Source: Chthoniobacterales bacterium
GTDB taxonomy: Bacteria; Verrucomicrobiota; Verrucomicrobiia; Chthoniobacterales; UBA10450
Direction: 5' to 3'
NCBI GenBank assembly: GCA_013821455.1
Contig: JACDGS010000022.1
Coordinates: 1 to 64,000 of the forward strand
DNA: 64,000 nucleotides
Below are positions 1 through 8,420 of the stretch, in pieces; position 1 is the stretch's first letter; each line of letters begins with the position of its first letter. The notes beneath the pieces are model-generated. The model saw only the letters and a program-made list of their open reading frames with translations, did not search any database and had not been told where the DNA came from. The translations under genes were made by a program, and so were the position numbers.

Positions 1-1
1 C

Positions 2-598
2 CAATGGACGCTCTCCACCGACACGCTGTCCATATTGATTCCCTGGCGCGCCGGGGCCAGCAAGATCGACGGACTCTCTGGGGAATTCGATATCGTCAAC
101 GCGCCAGACTCGAACCTGTCGAACAACGTCTCGGTCACCTACGCTCCAACGTCGGGCGTGTTGCTCACGTTTAAGCTCAAGCAGCCGCCGGATGAACCCG
201 ATGAGGACGGGACCGTGATCGAGGGTGAACTGAACATTCATTGGTCCGGCAGTCTGATCACCAAGGCTGCGGTGAGTACGCAGCCGGTGATCTTCAGCAA
301 GCGGGAGCACGACGAAAGGCCTGAAAGCCCGCTGCCGGGTTTGCTGGAAAAAATGACGCCGCAGCAGCGGACTGCGTTCATGGCGGCGATGCCCCCGAAA
401 CGGTCTCCGCGACATGGCGCCCTTGTCCAGATTGGGCCGGCGATGCAGTTGAGCGAGCTGCCTGCACGCCCCAAGAACGCAGAAGTCCCCGTGATCAGAA
501 CTGTAGTGTCAAAGCGTCGGGCACAAATGCAGAAATCCCTCCTTGACGCGCTGCATTCAGTTTTCGGCGCGACCATTCCCGGGGTCGCAGGAAAGTAA
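2..598 (+). CDS. Hypothetical protein, 5' end outside the window
   Basis: The frame is open from the first bases of the window, so the listed TTG start at 35 is probably internal and the gene begins upstream. I do not recognise the family. The N-terminal half looks beta-rich (segments such as VSVTYAPTSGVLLTFKL and VIEGELNIHWSG), and the C-terminal half is basic with no membrane segment. A coding role is supported by an open frame of about 200 codons with an ordinary amino-acid composition. It converges on the ClC remnant downstream. No function is proposed. Confidence 0.55.
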   Translation, partial: QWTLSTDTLSILIPWRAGASKIDGLSGEFDIVNAPDSNLSNNVSVTYAPTSGVLLTFKLKQPPDEPDEDGTVIEGELNIHWSGSLITKAAVSTQPVIFSKREHDERPESPLPGLLEKMTPQQRTAFMAAMPPKRSPRHGALVQIGPAMQLSELPARPKNAEVPVIRTVVSKRRAQMQKSLLDALHSVFGATIPGVAGK

Positions 599-607
599 CG
601 CGCGAAG

Positions 608-1342
608 CTAGGCACCGTTAGGCGTGAGCTCGAAAATCATGATGATCCCCATCCCGACGAGAGTGAAGGCGCTGGATTCATCGTTAGGCCGCCAGGAAAA
701 TGGAGCGCGACGAGCCCGAAGAGATAGCCCAGGCTCGCGCCGAGAAAGAGCGTGGGAGTGAATACGCCACCGACGGCTCCGGTGCCGAAGGTCGCGGCAG
801 TGGCGAGTACTTTGCAGAGGAGGACAGCGAGAACAATTTCCCAACCCCAGCCTCCGGCGAGAATTTGTGTTCACGCCTTCGCGACCAATCGACCCGCCCG
901 ACGCTACCGTGAACGCGGCCGAAAGGCACTTGATCAGACTCCGGCGCGTCGAGATTTTTCCGTCGCCGAGCACGACGGCTTCCATGTAATCGCTCGTCGT
1001 AACGCCGCCGCGCCAGCGCATGCCGAGGTAAAGGACAAGTCCGGCGAGGAATCCTCCCATCGCTGGAATCGTTAGGCGCGCCCACCACGGAAGTGCGGCG
1101 AAACTCTCGACCAGTCCGTTCTCGTCGCTGCCCGTCATCAACTTGTGCAGCCAGGAGGTGAGATAACGAAACGCGATCGAAGTTAAAGCGCCGCCGAACC
1201 CGATTGCGCCAGCCCAGGCCAGAGTGATCTGCAAGTCACTCGGGTGTACGACATCGCGAAACCACACCCACCATTTGAGTTGGCGGAGCACTTCCTGCCG
1301 AGGCAGCGCATCGGAGAGAGCTGGTTCGGTCGGCACGTTCAC
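608..1342 (-). pseudogene. ClC-type chloride channel/antiporter, internally deleted remnant
   Basis: The first ~155 residues read as the N-terminal half of a ClC protein, with membrane helices and the selectivity-filter motif GSIGREG near residue 150. Right after GREG the frame changes. A second frame continues with the typical late ClC helix text (VLATAATFGTGAVGG, then FTPTLFLGASLGYLFG), and a third frame ends in SAFTLVGMG followed at once by IIMIFELT. Intact ClC proteins have about 200 residues between GREG and GGxFxP, and roughly ten residues (the RAPLTA helix) between GMG and IIMIFELT; both stretches are missing. The gene therefore carries at least two internal deletions with frame changes and cannot make a working channel. 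An assembly artefact is the alternative. Confidence 0.8.
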
Positions 1343-1447
1343 GACCTGATCTTATCCGATGGTCCCGTCAACTCGCGCTCTTCTCTCTTAAGTCGCACAA
1401 CTTCCGGGAAGGAAAAACTCCATCCCTCTCGAAGATTCGCTGCGATC

Positions 1448-1693
1448 ATGAAAAAGACATTTCCTCTCATCCTTAGTGTGGCTGCACTTATTTTAGGCGC
1501 TTGTGCCCAAGAGAATCACCCGGTTAACGCTTACACTCCGACCGGGCCCGGCGTCGCGGACATCGCCGCGCCCGATCAGGTAGCCGTTGACCACATCGTG
1601 GCAGCCAAAGGCGGCGCCGCGACGGGCGGGAGCGGAGGTGGCGCCAACGGCGAGGCTGCGGCGGGAGGAGCCGGCGGAGGCGGTCATCGCTAG
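1448..1693 (+). CDS. Small glycine-rich lipoprotein
   Basis: The protein has 81 residues. I chose the ATG at 1448 inside the longer track ORF because it gives a clean lipoprotein signal (MKKTFPLILSVAALILGAC) with lipobox LGAC, so the mature protein starts at Cys19. The C-terminal third is a glycine/alanine run (GGAATGGSGGGANGEAAAGG) ending in His-Arg, probably unstructured. The sequence LGACAQ is shared with the other small lipoprotein at 21.1 kb. Function is unknown; an envelope location is inferred from the lipobox. An octamer copy in its extended form follows the stop at 1707. Confidence 0.6.
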   Translation: MKKTFPLILSVAALILGACAQENHPVNAYTPTGPGVADIAAPDQVAVDHIVAAKGGAATGGSGGGANGEAAAGGAGGGGHR

Positions 1694-1835
1694 CTAGTCC
1701 TTTACTCGTTAGGCAAATTTATTCGTCCGCTCTGCCTGACCTTATAAGAGACAGGCCGTCGAGTCCCGCACTTCATCCTTCAGCAACTGCCCCGTGAAGA
1801 TTGACGCGGCGGAGGATGAGTTAAAGAGTAGCGCC

Positions 1836-3007
1836 GTGTTCCACCCCCGAATCTCTCTCGTCGTCTTAGCGGCACTGTTCCTTGGCCTTTGCGCTATCAA
1901 GGGCTTGGCGGCGGAGCAGGAGTTTCGCCTCGAGAAAGCCGATGCGCAGAGTGTTGCCATCGCGGCCGAATTCAATCAATGGCACGGCCAGCAAATGTCG
2001 AAACAAGCCGACGGCACTTGGAAGATCTCCATTTCGCTTAGCGCGGGGACATACGGATACAAATTCCTAGTCAATGGATCGGACTGGCTTTTCGATCCGG
2101 CTAACTCGAAGCGCAAGACCGTCAACGGCACTGAAATTCAGCGGTCGAGGTCGGCGCGCCTAACAATGACTCCCCTGCCCCGTCCGGCACTCCGCCACCT
2201 TTGAACTCTACAACAAGCAACGCGTTGACTTCCCCGGAGCCGGCGCCCGCTCTGGCGCCGGTGCCGGGAGAACTGTTGATGACGGAGATAAAGCTATCCA
2301 AGGCGAACCGCGCGCTCGCGACGCGCGAAGGCAATGGCGCGCTAACAACCGCACGCATCACGTTGCTGGTGCCTTCAGGATTCGATCCCGCTAAGTCATG
2401 GCCGATCCTGGTCATCAATAACACTGACAACTTCAACAACGCTGATTCGTTGAATGAGTTTAAGGATTCAGCTACCGCCGCTGGCTGGATCGCCGTAGCG
2501 GGTGACGCGATCGATTCTGAAAAGGATGCGCACGGCAATTGGCGTTCGCCATGTTCGGTCGGCGCGCTCGATTATCTGGGATTAGTCTGGCCGGGAGCGA
2601 ATAAATGGCCGGTGGCCTGCGGAGGCATGTCGGGCGGAGCGAAGAACTCCGCCTTCGTCGCGGGCGAGGTAGCGAAAGCAGGTCACCCTCTTATAGGATT
2701 ACTCATGATGGGTTGTAACCAGGACATGGCGACCCGTGAATGGCGGAAGGGCTCGCCCCCACAGTTCCTCGGCGTTCCTATTTTTCTCAGTAGCGGCAAG
2801 GAGGATACCATCGCGACACCCGCTGAGAGCGAAGCGGTGCGTGACTCAATGAAACGCACTGGATTTTCAAAGGTGCGTTTGGAAAGTCATGACGGCGCCC
2901 ATGTCGTCTGCCAACCGCATGTGACTGAAGCCCTGCAATGGTTCACCTCAGCGAGCGGCGCGACACCTACCCCCTCCTCCTTCGATAGCTTCTTCAAAAA
3001 GCGATAA
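1836..3007 (+). pseudogene. Secreted CBM48-alpha/beta hydrolase, split by a single-base frameshift
   Basis: Two track ORFs (1794-2204 and 2201-3007) form one protein. The first has a hydrophobic signal (SLVVLAALFLGLCAIKGLAA) and a glycogen-binding CBM48/AMPK-like domain (VAIAAEFNQWHG, TYGYKFLVNGSDWLFDP). The second is an alpha/beta-hydrolase-like domain with a GGMSGGAK nucleophile-elbow-like site and a late DGAH motif. Adding one A to the GAAATTC run near 2133 joins the frames through a proline/serine linker (VGAPNNDSPAPSGTPPP). This is either a recent frameshift or a sequence error. The start is uncertain: GTG 1836 or GTG 1794. The hydrolase substrate is unknown. Confidence 0.7.
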
Positions 3008-3011
3008 GGAG

Positions 3012-3061
3012 AAGTCAGGTCCTATACTCGTTAGGCAAATATTATAGGACTTTCCTGACTT
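3012..3061. terminator. Long hairpin between convergent genes with the octamer in its loop
   Basis: The arms AAGTCAGG-TCCTATA and TATAGGACTTTCCTGACTT pair across a loop that contains the octamer at 3029-3036. The structure lies between the stop of the CBM48-hydrolase and the stop of nagZ, which point towards each other, so it probably ends transcription from both sides. There is no long T tract, so a purely intrinsic terminator is uncertain. Confidence 0.5.
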
Positions 3062-4160
3062 AGTAGGTCTCCACCGGCGAGCGCTTCCCGTCCTCCGCAC
3101 TGCGCTCTGCGGCGCGTTCGGTCCCGAGAACCGCGACACGCAGATTCCAGATTTCCTCGTTCAGGTCCGCGAAAGCAGTCTCGGAGAAGCGCGTCGGGGG
3201 CGAAAGCCTGGCTTTAAAGCGAGCGATATTCGCGCATGCGCGGTCGAGTGCGGCGGAGGGTAGTCTTTCCAGATGGGCCAGCGCCTCTTCGATCATCGGC
3301 ACGCGATGGCAGATCATAGCGAGATCGTTGCCAGCTCCTATCGCGCGCCGGATCGTTTCTTCGAAGCCGTATTCATTCAGGATCGCGCCCATGTCGAGAT
3401 CGTCCGTCATGACGAGACCTTGAAACCCTAACTCGCCGCGCAGAAGATCGGTCACGATACGACTGGAGAGCGACGCGGCGAGCTTGTCATCTTCCAAGGC
3501 GGGATACCAGCCGTGGCAAATCATCATGCTATCGACTTCGGATGCGAGCGCGCGGAAGACCGCCAGCTCGTTCGCATCGAGTTCCTCGCGAGAGCGTCGA
3601 ATCACGGGCAGGTCGTGGTGAGCGTCCACCGTGGCCGCGGAGTAACCGGGGAAATGCTTCCCACAACTGGCGATGCCCTGCGCGCGCATGCCCTTGTTAA
3701 AAGCGCCCGCCAGCCTGACGACTTCCTCAACGTTCGTTCCGTAGCAGCGTCCACGAAGGGAATTATCAGCCTCATCGTCGAAAGAGATATCGAGCACCGG
3801 ACAAAGATCGAGATTGAACCCGAAGAGCCGCAACAATCGCCCGGTGATCTCGCCATGTTGCCTAACGAGTAAAGGATCTCCTTTTTCGCGCAGTTGCTGC
3901 GCATTGGGCGGTTCCTGTCCGAGCAGGCGCAGGCGAGAAACGCGGCCGCCCTCCTGATCGATGGTAATGATCGGTTCGATCGCGCTGAGATCGCGCAGGT
4001 CGTCGATCAGCTTTCTCAGTTGCGACGCGCTTTCGATGTTGCGACCGAAGAGGATGTAGCCGCCGGGTTGCACCTTGCGGAAGAGCGCGGCCGTGGCGGA
4101 ATCGAGTTCAGTGCCGGGAACACCAGTAAGGATAAGTTGACCGGGGTTAGTCCCATTCAT
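3060..4160 (-). CDS. nagZ: Beta-N-acetylhexosaminidase NagZ (GH3)
   Basis: A glycoside hydrolase family 3 enzyme that removes N-acetylglucosamine from muropeptides during cell-wall recycling. Visible motifs are the (beta/alpha)8 start IDQEGGRVSRL, the NagZ loop GKHFPGYSAATVDAHHDLP that carries the catalytic His/Asp, and the nucleophile region VMTDDLDMGAI. I take the ATG at 4160 rather than the track start at 4220, because the GH3 domain begins there (MNGTNPGQLILTG) and a GAGGG ribosome site precedes it. The length, 366 residues, is normal. It has no obvious signal peptide, in keeping with the cytoplasmic location of NagZ. It is transcribed away from nadD. Confidence 0.88.
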   Translation of the reverse strand: MNGTNPGQLILTGVPGTELDSATAALFRKVQPGGYILFGRNIESASQLRKLIDDLRDLSAIEPIITIDQEGGRVSRLRLLGQEPPNAQQLREKGDPLLVRQHGEITGRLLRLFGFNLDLCPVLDISFDDEADNSLRGRCYGTNVEEVVRLAGAFNKGMRAQGIASCGKHFPGYSAATVDAHHDLPVIRRSREELDANELAVFRALASEVDSMMICHGWYPALEDDKLAASLSSRIVTDLLRGELGFQGLVMTDDLDMGAILNEYGFEETIRRAIGAGNDLAMICHRVPMIEEALAHLERLPSAALDRACANIARFKARLSPPTRFSETAFADLNEEIWNLRVAVLGTERAAERSAEDGKRSPVETY

Positions 4161-4272
4161 ACCCTCGCAAGTTAGTGCACCGGAAACTAAGAAGCGAGAA
4201 GGCTGGAGTGTCCGTTGCAATCGCCGAGGGCGCTTACCGGACGCCCCTCCGATTCGTTAGGCGAGGAACGAT

Positions 4273-4857
4273 TTGAAGAAAATCGGCATCTTCGGCGGGA
4301 GCTTCGACCCGGTTCATCACGCTCATCTCATTCTCGCGCGGGAAGCGCTGGAGATGCTGGCGCTGGACGAGATTCTGTTCATCCCGGCGGCACAGTCGCC
4401 CCACAAATCCGAGCGCGTGCCGGCGGACGCGGAGACGCGTTGGGAGATGCTGCTGGCCGCAATCGAAGGTGAGCGCGCCTTCATTGCTTCGCGCCTTGAA
4501 CTCGATCGTCCGCCTCCTTCCTATTCCATCGAAACAATCGAGCGCCTCCGCGAGCAAGATCCAAAGTCGGATTTTTTCTTTCTCGTCGGCGAAGACAATC
4601 TGCCGCTTCTCGGGAGCTGGCACCGCTTCGCTGAGCTGGAGCGACTGGTGCATTTCGTCGTGCTGGATCGCACCGATTCGAAAACAAAATATGCCTATCC
4701 CGCCGTGCGCAGACGAATCGACATTTCGGCGACGGCGATCAGAAAACGGGTTGCCAGCGGGCAGTCGATTCGGTATCTCGTGCCGGACGCAGTGGAGGAA
4801 ATCATCCGGCGCGAAACACTTTACCAAGGACCGACCGAATCGAACCCGAAGAACTAG
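4273..4857 (+). CDS. nadD: Nicotinate-nucleotide adenylyltransferase
   Basis: Transfers AMP from ATP to nicotinate mononucleotide, making deamido-NAD. The nucleotidyltransferase signature GIFGGSFDPVHHAHL is at residues 5-19, and the second ATP-binding motif DISATAIRKRV is at about 150-160. The length, 194 residues, is usual. The start is TTG at 4273, preceded by GAGGA about 5 bases upstream; that Shine-Dalgarno sequence is attached directly to an octamer copy (CGTTAGGCGAGGA), so here the octamer sits in the translation start region. Its stop lies inside the 5' end of rsfS, the common nadD-rsfS pairing. Confidence 0.92.
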   Translation: MKKIGIFGGSFDPVHHAHLILAREALEMLALDEILFIPAAQSPHKSERVPADAETRWEMLLAAIEGERAFIASRLELDRPPPSYSIETIERLREQDPKSDFFFLVGEDNLPLLGSWHRFAELERLVHFVVLDRTDSKTKYAYPAVRRRIDISATAIRKRVASGQSIRYLVPDAVEEIIRRETLYQGPTESNPKN

Positions 4858-5192
4858 CCAGGGCTTGCGCTACTCTCGCCGCCGACAAAAAGGCGGAAGG
4901 AATCGTGGTTCTCGATCTGCGAAATATTTCGACCTTTACCGATTTCTTCGTCATCTGCTCGGGGACTTCCGAGCCACAATTAAAAGCGATTGCTGGTGAG
5001 ATCGAGACGCGCCTGCGGAAGGACGATGACGTGCGGCCCGCGGCGGTGGATGGTTTTCCGGCGAGCCAATGGATCGTGCTCGATTATCTGCAAGTAATCG
5101 TGCACGTCTTCCATCGCGAAAAACGTGACTTTTACGCGCTGGAAGATCTCTGGAGTGATGCGCCGCGCCTAACGATCGCGGGCGTCACCTAG
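4839..5192 (+). CDS. rsfS: Ribosomal silencing factor RsfS, non-standard start
   Basis: Binds ribosomal protein L14 and blocks joining of the subunits under poor growth. The family text is clear: DKKAEGIVVLDLRNISTFTDFFVICSGTSEPQLKAI. The track start (GTG 4905) falls inside this conserved region and would remove the first helix. Reading upstream in frame gives IEPEELARACATLAADKKAEG, which matches the usual M-PEEL start of the family, but no ATG, GTG or TTG is present there. The codon at the expected start is ATC (4839), with AAGGA about 8 bases before it and overlap with the nadD end. An ATC start or a base error are the two explanations. I give the 4839 start as the better fit. Confidence 0.8.
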   Translation: MEPEELARACATLAADKKAEGIVVLDLRNISTFTDFFVICSGTSEPQLKAIAGEIETRLRKDDDVRPAAVDGFPASQWIVLDYLQVIVHVFHREKRDFYALEDLWSDAPRLTIAGVT

Positions 5193-5205
5193 TTAAAGAA
5201 AAGAT

Positions 5206-5220
5206 AAGCCGCAACGGCTT
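5206..5220 (-). terminator. Terminator after the FKBP gene
   Basis: A perfect 6-bp stem AAGCCG/CGGCTT with a three-base loop is followed on the minus strand by a T-rich tract (ATCTTTTCTTT). It lies 25 bases past the stop of the FKBP gene and between two convergent genes. Confidence 0.55.
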
Positions 5221-5244
5221 GCGCCCTCGCAGGAGAATCCGGTC

Positions 5245-6060
5245 TTACGGCGCTTGGGGAGACGGGCCAGTAGAAGCCGCTGGGCTCGCCGCCGGCTTCG
5301 GCGGAATCGCCGCTCCCGGCTGGCCCGCGGGACGACTCGAATCGTAGGTCGCGGGTTTCACCGGTGCCGCCGGCGGTTCGATCCCGAGCAATTCGACATC
5401 GAAAACCAATGTCGAGTCCGGTCCGATATCCTGACCCGCGCCGCGTTCGCCGTAAGCGAGATCAGATGGAATAACGAGGTGATATTTGGAACCAACCTTC
5501 ATGAGCTGCAGCGCTTCGGTCCAGCCTTTGATCACGCGATTTACCGGGAACGTCGCGGGCTCGTTGCGCTTGTAGGAACTGTCGAACTCTTTCCCGTCGA
5601 TCGTCGTCCCGCGGTAATTCACTTTCACCGTATCGGTCGCCTTCGGCAGGGGGCCGCTGCCTTCCTTTTCCACTTTGTACTGCAAACCGCTGGCGGTCGT
5701 CTTCACGCCGTCTTTGGCTTTGTTCGCCTCGAGAAATTTCTTGCCCGCGGCGCTGTTCTTCTCCCCCGAGGCCTTCTTCACCGCCGCTTGTTTCGCGATC
5801 ATGTCTTTTTGAAAAGCCGCCATCACTTCCTTCACCTGTTCGTCGGTGAGGAGCGGTTTGCCGCCGCTCAATCCATCCTTGATGCCGCGGTTCAGGAGCT
5901 CCTCGTTGACGTCGATGAGCTGTCGCTTCAAGGTGCCTCCAATGTCGAGCCCGATGCTGTAACTCACCTTTTCCTTCTGATCATTTAACTTAGGATCCTG
6001 CGCCGGAGAAAAAGGCGCAAAGGCGAGCGAGAGAGCGATGATAATAAACGATTTCTTCAT
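5245..6060 (-). CDS. FKBP-type peptidyl-prolyl isomerase, exported
   Basis: A periplasmic or outer-membrane folding catalyst of the FkpA/Mip type. The protein of 271 residues starts at ATG 6060 (MKKSFIIIALSLAFAPFSPAQ), a normal signal peptide; the track ORF runs 121 codons further upstream without a plausible reason. The N-terminal helical FKBP_N dimerisation domain (VSYSIGLDIGGTLKRQ) is followed by the FKBP domain from about residue 125 (TASGLQYKVEKEGSG, VNYRGTTIDGKEFDSSY, IPSDLAYGERGAG, LVFDVELLGIE). A proline/alanine tail of about 40 residues ends the protein. Confidence 0.88.
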   Translation of the reverse strand: MKKSFIIIALSLAFAPFSPAQDPKLNDQKEKVSYSIGLDIGGTLKRQLIDVNEELLNRGIKDGLSGGKPLLTDEQVKEVMAAFQKDMIAKQAAVKKASGEKNSAAGKKFLEANKAKDGVKTTASGLQYKVEKEGSGPLPKATDTVKVNYRGTTIDGKEFDSSYKRNEPATFPVNRVIKGWTEALQLMKVGSKYHLVIPSDLAYGERGAGQDIGPDSTLVFDVELLGIEPPAAPVKPATYDSSRPAGQPGAAIPPKPAASPAASTGPSPQAP

Positions 6061-6232
6061 AGTAAGGTGTGGTAAAACTGATCCCGCCACACTCCGAAAT
6101 GGGCTGGCCGGGAGAGATTCATCCACGGAGATTCGTTCGGCGTCAAGGGCGGCCCGGCCGCGCGGCAATCTGGCGTGGGCAAGACTCGGCCGGGTCGGCG
6201 CCGCGTTCGGCGCCCTCGTCTCGCACGCAACG

Positions 6233-6961
6233 GTGGCGGCGATTTCCCTTTCGCATCCGGAGGCGCTCAACGTTGGCCATCGTGTTTGGCAGAACGAATG
6301 TGGCGAAACTGTCTCCGGACTGACTTCGTGGAATTCGGGGGAGGATTTTGCCTCACTCGGGATCGGCCATTTCATTTGGTATCCAGCGGGTCGCGCGGGG
6401 CCGTTTGAAGAAAGCTTTCCCAAGTTCCTCGCCTATGCGCGAGGACGCGGCGCGACGTTGCCTGCGTTTGCGCCTAACGATCACTGTCCCTGGAACTCCC
6501 GTGCGGAATTTGCTTCGGCCGCGGGCAGTGAACAGATGGTACAACTGCGCCGGTTCCTTGCCGGGACGATTGATTTGCAAGCCGACTTTTTGGTTTTGCG
6601 GTTGCAGGAAGCACTTCCAAAAATGCTCGCCGTCACGCCAGCTTCAGAACGCGCGGCGATCGCAAAAAATTTCGAGCGCGTCGCGAGCAGCGCGCACGGT
6701 TGCTACGCGTTGATCGATTACGTGAACTTCAAAGGCGAAGGCGTGCTCGCAACGGAGCGCTATCGTGATCGTGGCTGGGGTTTGTTGCAGGTGCTCGAGG
6801 GCATGCCGCGCGGGGTCGGCGACGGGGCCGCGCCTGATGAATTCGCCGCGTCTGCCGCCGCCGTTTTGCGCGCGCGCGTCGCGAATGCGCCGCCGCCACG
6901 GCATGAAGCGAGGTGGTTGCCGGGATGGCTGCACCGCGTCGCTTCCTATCGCAAATCCTGA
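6233..6961 (+). CDS. Conserved hypothetical protein, lysozyme-like
   Basis: Matches my memory of a conserved bacterial family of about 250-300 residues with the pattern IWxNE-GG--LTSWN-GEDFASLGIGHFIWYPAG. Here VWQNECGETVSGLTSWNSGEDFASLGIGHFIWYP and VDYxNFKGEG are clear. The early glutamate and the layout suggest a lysozyme-like fold, but activity is not shown. The start is uncertain: the track start at 6038 overlaps the divergent FKBP gene, and GTG 6233 is the first in-frame start close to the conserved core. It converges on the next gene, with an octamer at 6965 between their ends. Confidence 0.65.
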   Translation: MAAISLSHPEALNVGHRVWQNECGETVSGLTSWNSGEDFASLGIGHFIWYPAGRAGPFEESFPKFLAYARGRGATLPAFAPNDHCPWNSRAEFASAAGSEQMVQLRRFLAGTIDLQADFLVLRLQEALPKMLAVTPASERAAIAKNFERVASSAHGCYALIDYVNFKGEGVLATERYRDRGWGLLQVLEGMPRGVGDGAAPDEFAASAAAVLRARVANAPPPRHEARWLPGWLHRVASYRKS

Positions 6962-6966
6962 GTTCG

Positions 6967-8298
6967 TTAGGCTGGGACGTGACGTTCCCGCCAACGCAGA
7001 AAGAGAACTGCCACCAGCCCGCTCCCGAGGCAGAGCAACAAGAAAAATTGCCGGCGCGATGGGGACGGCTGCGCCTCGAGCACGACGAGCGGTGATTCCC
7101 ACAAAAGCGCACCCTCGCGATTAAGCGCGGTCAACCGCAGAAAGTGCGCGTGCCGTGCATTCAATCGCGTGACCGGCGCGACGATCGGGTTGGTGGCAAT
7201 ATTCAACTTCGGTCCGGCCAATTCGTGCCAGGCAACTTTTAATTCCTCGCCCTCCAGCGAAAGCAGCCGTTCTTCCAGCCGATACATCGTGCCCGGCATT
7301 CTTTCCGCGGGCCAGCGCACTTCCCAGTTTGTTGGACTGAGGCGGCGCGTGGTAATCTTCACCGCCGTGTTCAACAACACCTGCGGAGTACCCTCCGCAA
7401 ACGGCGTGGGCGCAGGAAGAAGATTGTGTGCACGAGCGACCTCGGTCGGGTGCGGCGGCAGCCCGTTAGGCGACGGCGCCGGGGTTACTGAGAACGATGC
7501 AGGTGGATTGGGAATTGGCGTCGCGACCGCGATGCTGGTGGGCTCTTCTGCCGCGACCGCGGGCGAACCGACCGGCGTAGGAGTTGCGCTGGCCGCGGGC
7601 GCCTCGGCCACGCCGGCGGGGGCAAAACCATTTCCGCCTAACGAAATCGTCGCCGCCTCCCCGGTCTCGCCCGTCAGCGTGACCTGTCCCACGAAATCCT
7701 TGGATTCGTTAGGCTGAAAAAAGACCGTCACCTTTTGCGCAGTACCGGCCGCGACTCGATAATCGGTCGCCGAAATTTTCCATGGGCTCGAGATCGTCAG
7801 GCGACCGGAAAGAATTCCGCCGCCCGCGTTTCGGATCGTCAATTGACGACTCGAACTTTTTCCAGCGGCCACCTGCCCAAACTCCAACTGCGCCGGGACG
7901 TCCAGTCGCGCCGGCAGTTCCTCGATCTCGATCCTCACCTCCGCGACCGAAGAGACGCGGCTTCCCGCCTGCGCGAGGTAGCTGAACCCATCCACATCTT
8001 TTTTCCCCGTCCCGTCGGGCGTGTAGAAAACGCTGGCGCGGTTGTCGCCCAACTCCCGAAAGGCCGACAAATTGCCGTGCGCCGGCGGCCTAACGATGGC
8101 GAAATGCAGCAGACCGGTCCCACCGTAATGCCCGCGCAACGTAATCCTGACCTGCTCGCCGCGCCGGACCCGAGCAGCCGCGGGGTCCACTTGCGGCGGC
8201 AGTAATCCCGGGGAACCGGCACTGATATCCGCCCGCACGGACCCCGCCGCGCAAACCAAAAAGAGCGCTGCCAGGCTTCGAATCGATACGCGCATCAT
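6967..8298 (-). CDS. Exported membrane-anchored protein with Ig-like domains
   Basis: The family is not recognised by name. From ATG 8298 the protein of 443 residues has a signal peptide (MMRVSIRSLAALFLVCAAGSVRAD), a cadherin-like stretch (HGNLSAFRELGDNRASVFYTPDGTGKKDVDGFSY), an ASPM/HYDIN-like Ig domain (LEFGQVAAGKSSSRQLTIRNAGGG, FFQPNESKDF) and an alanine/proline/threonine linker. A C-terminal beta domain is followed by one membrane helix (FFLLLCLGSGLVAVLFLRW) and a basic tail. It is probably anchored with its domains outside the inner membrane. Four octamer copies fall inside it, at least one as PNE and one as PNG, mostly in linkers. Confidence 0.6.
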   Translation of the reverse strand: MMRVSIRSLAALFLVCAAGSVRADISAGSPGLLPPQVDPAAARVRRGEQVRITLRGHYGGTGLLHFAIVRPPAHGNLSAFRELGDNRASVFYTPDGTGKKDVDGFSYLAQAGSRVSSVAEVRIEIEELPARLDVPAQLEFGQVAAGKSSSRQLTIRNAGGGILSGRLTISSPWKISATDYRVAAGTAQKVTVFFQPNESKDFVGQVTLTGETGEAATISLGGNGFAPAGVAEAPAASATPTPVGSPAVAAEEPTSIAVATPIPNPPASFSVTPAPSPNGLPPHPTEVARAHNLLPAPTPFAEGTPQVLLNTAVKITTRRLSPTNWEVRWPAERMPGTMYRLEERLLSLEGEELKVAWHELAGPKLNIATNPIVAPVTRLNARHAHFLRLTALNREGALLWESPLVVLEAQPSPSRRQFFLLLCLGSGLVAVLFLRWRERHVPA

Positions 8299-8420
8299 CC
8301 AAAAGTTGCGGGCATCGCCGAGGGCTGGCAACTCGGCCACGCCTTTCGGGCCGCAAATTTGTTTTGCCTCGTGCACTCCTCGCGCTATCCATCTTTTCGT
8401 CGGCTCTCAGCGGCTTGCCT

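Noticed and set aside
684-1088. Track ORF on the minus strand as a separate gene
   Set aside because: It is a shifted-frame reading of the ClC remnant, with no feature of its own.
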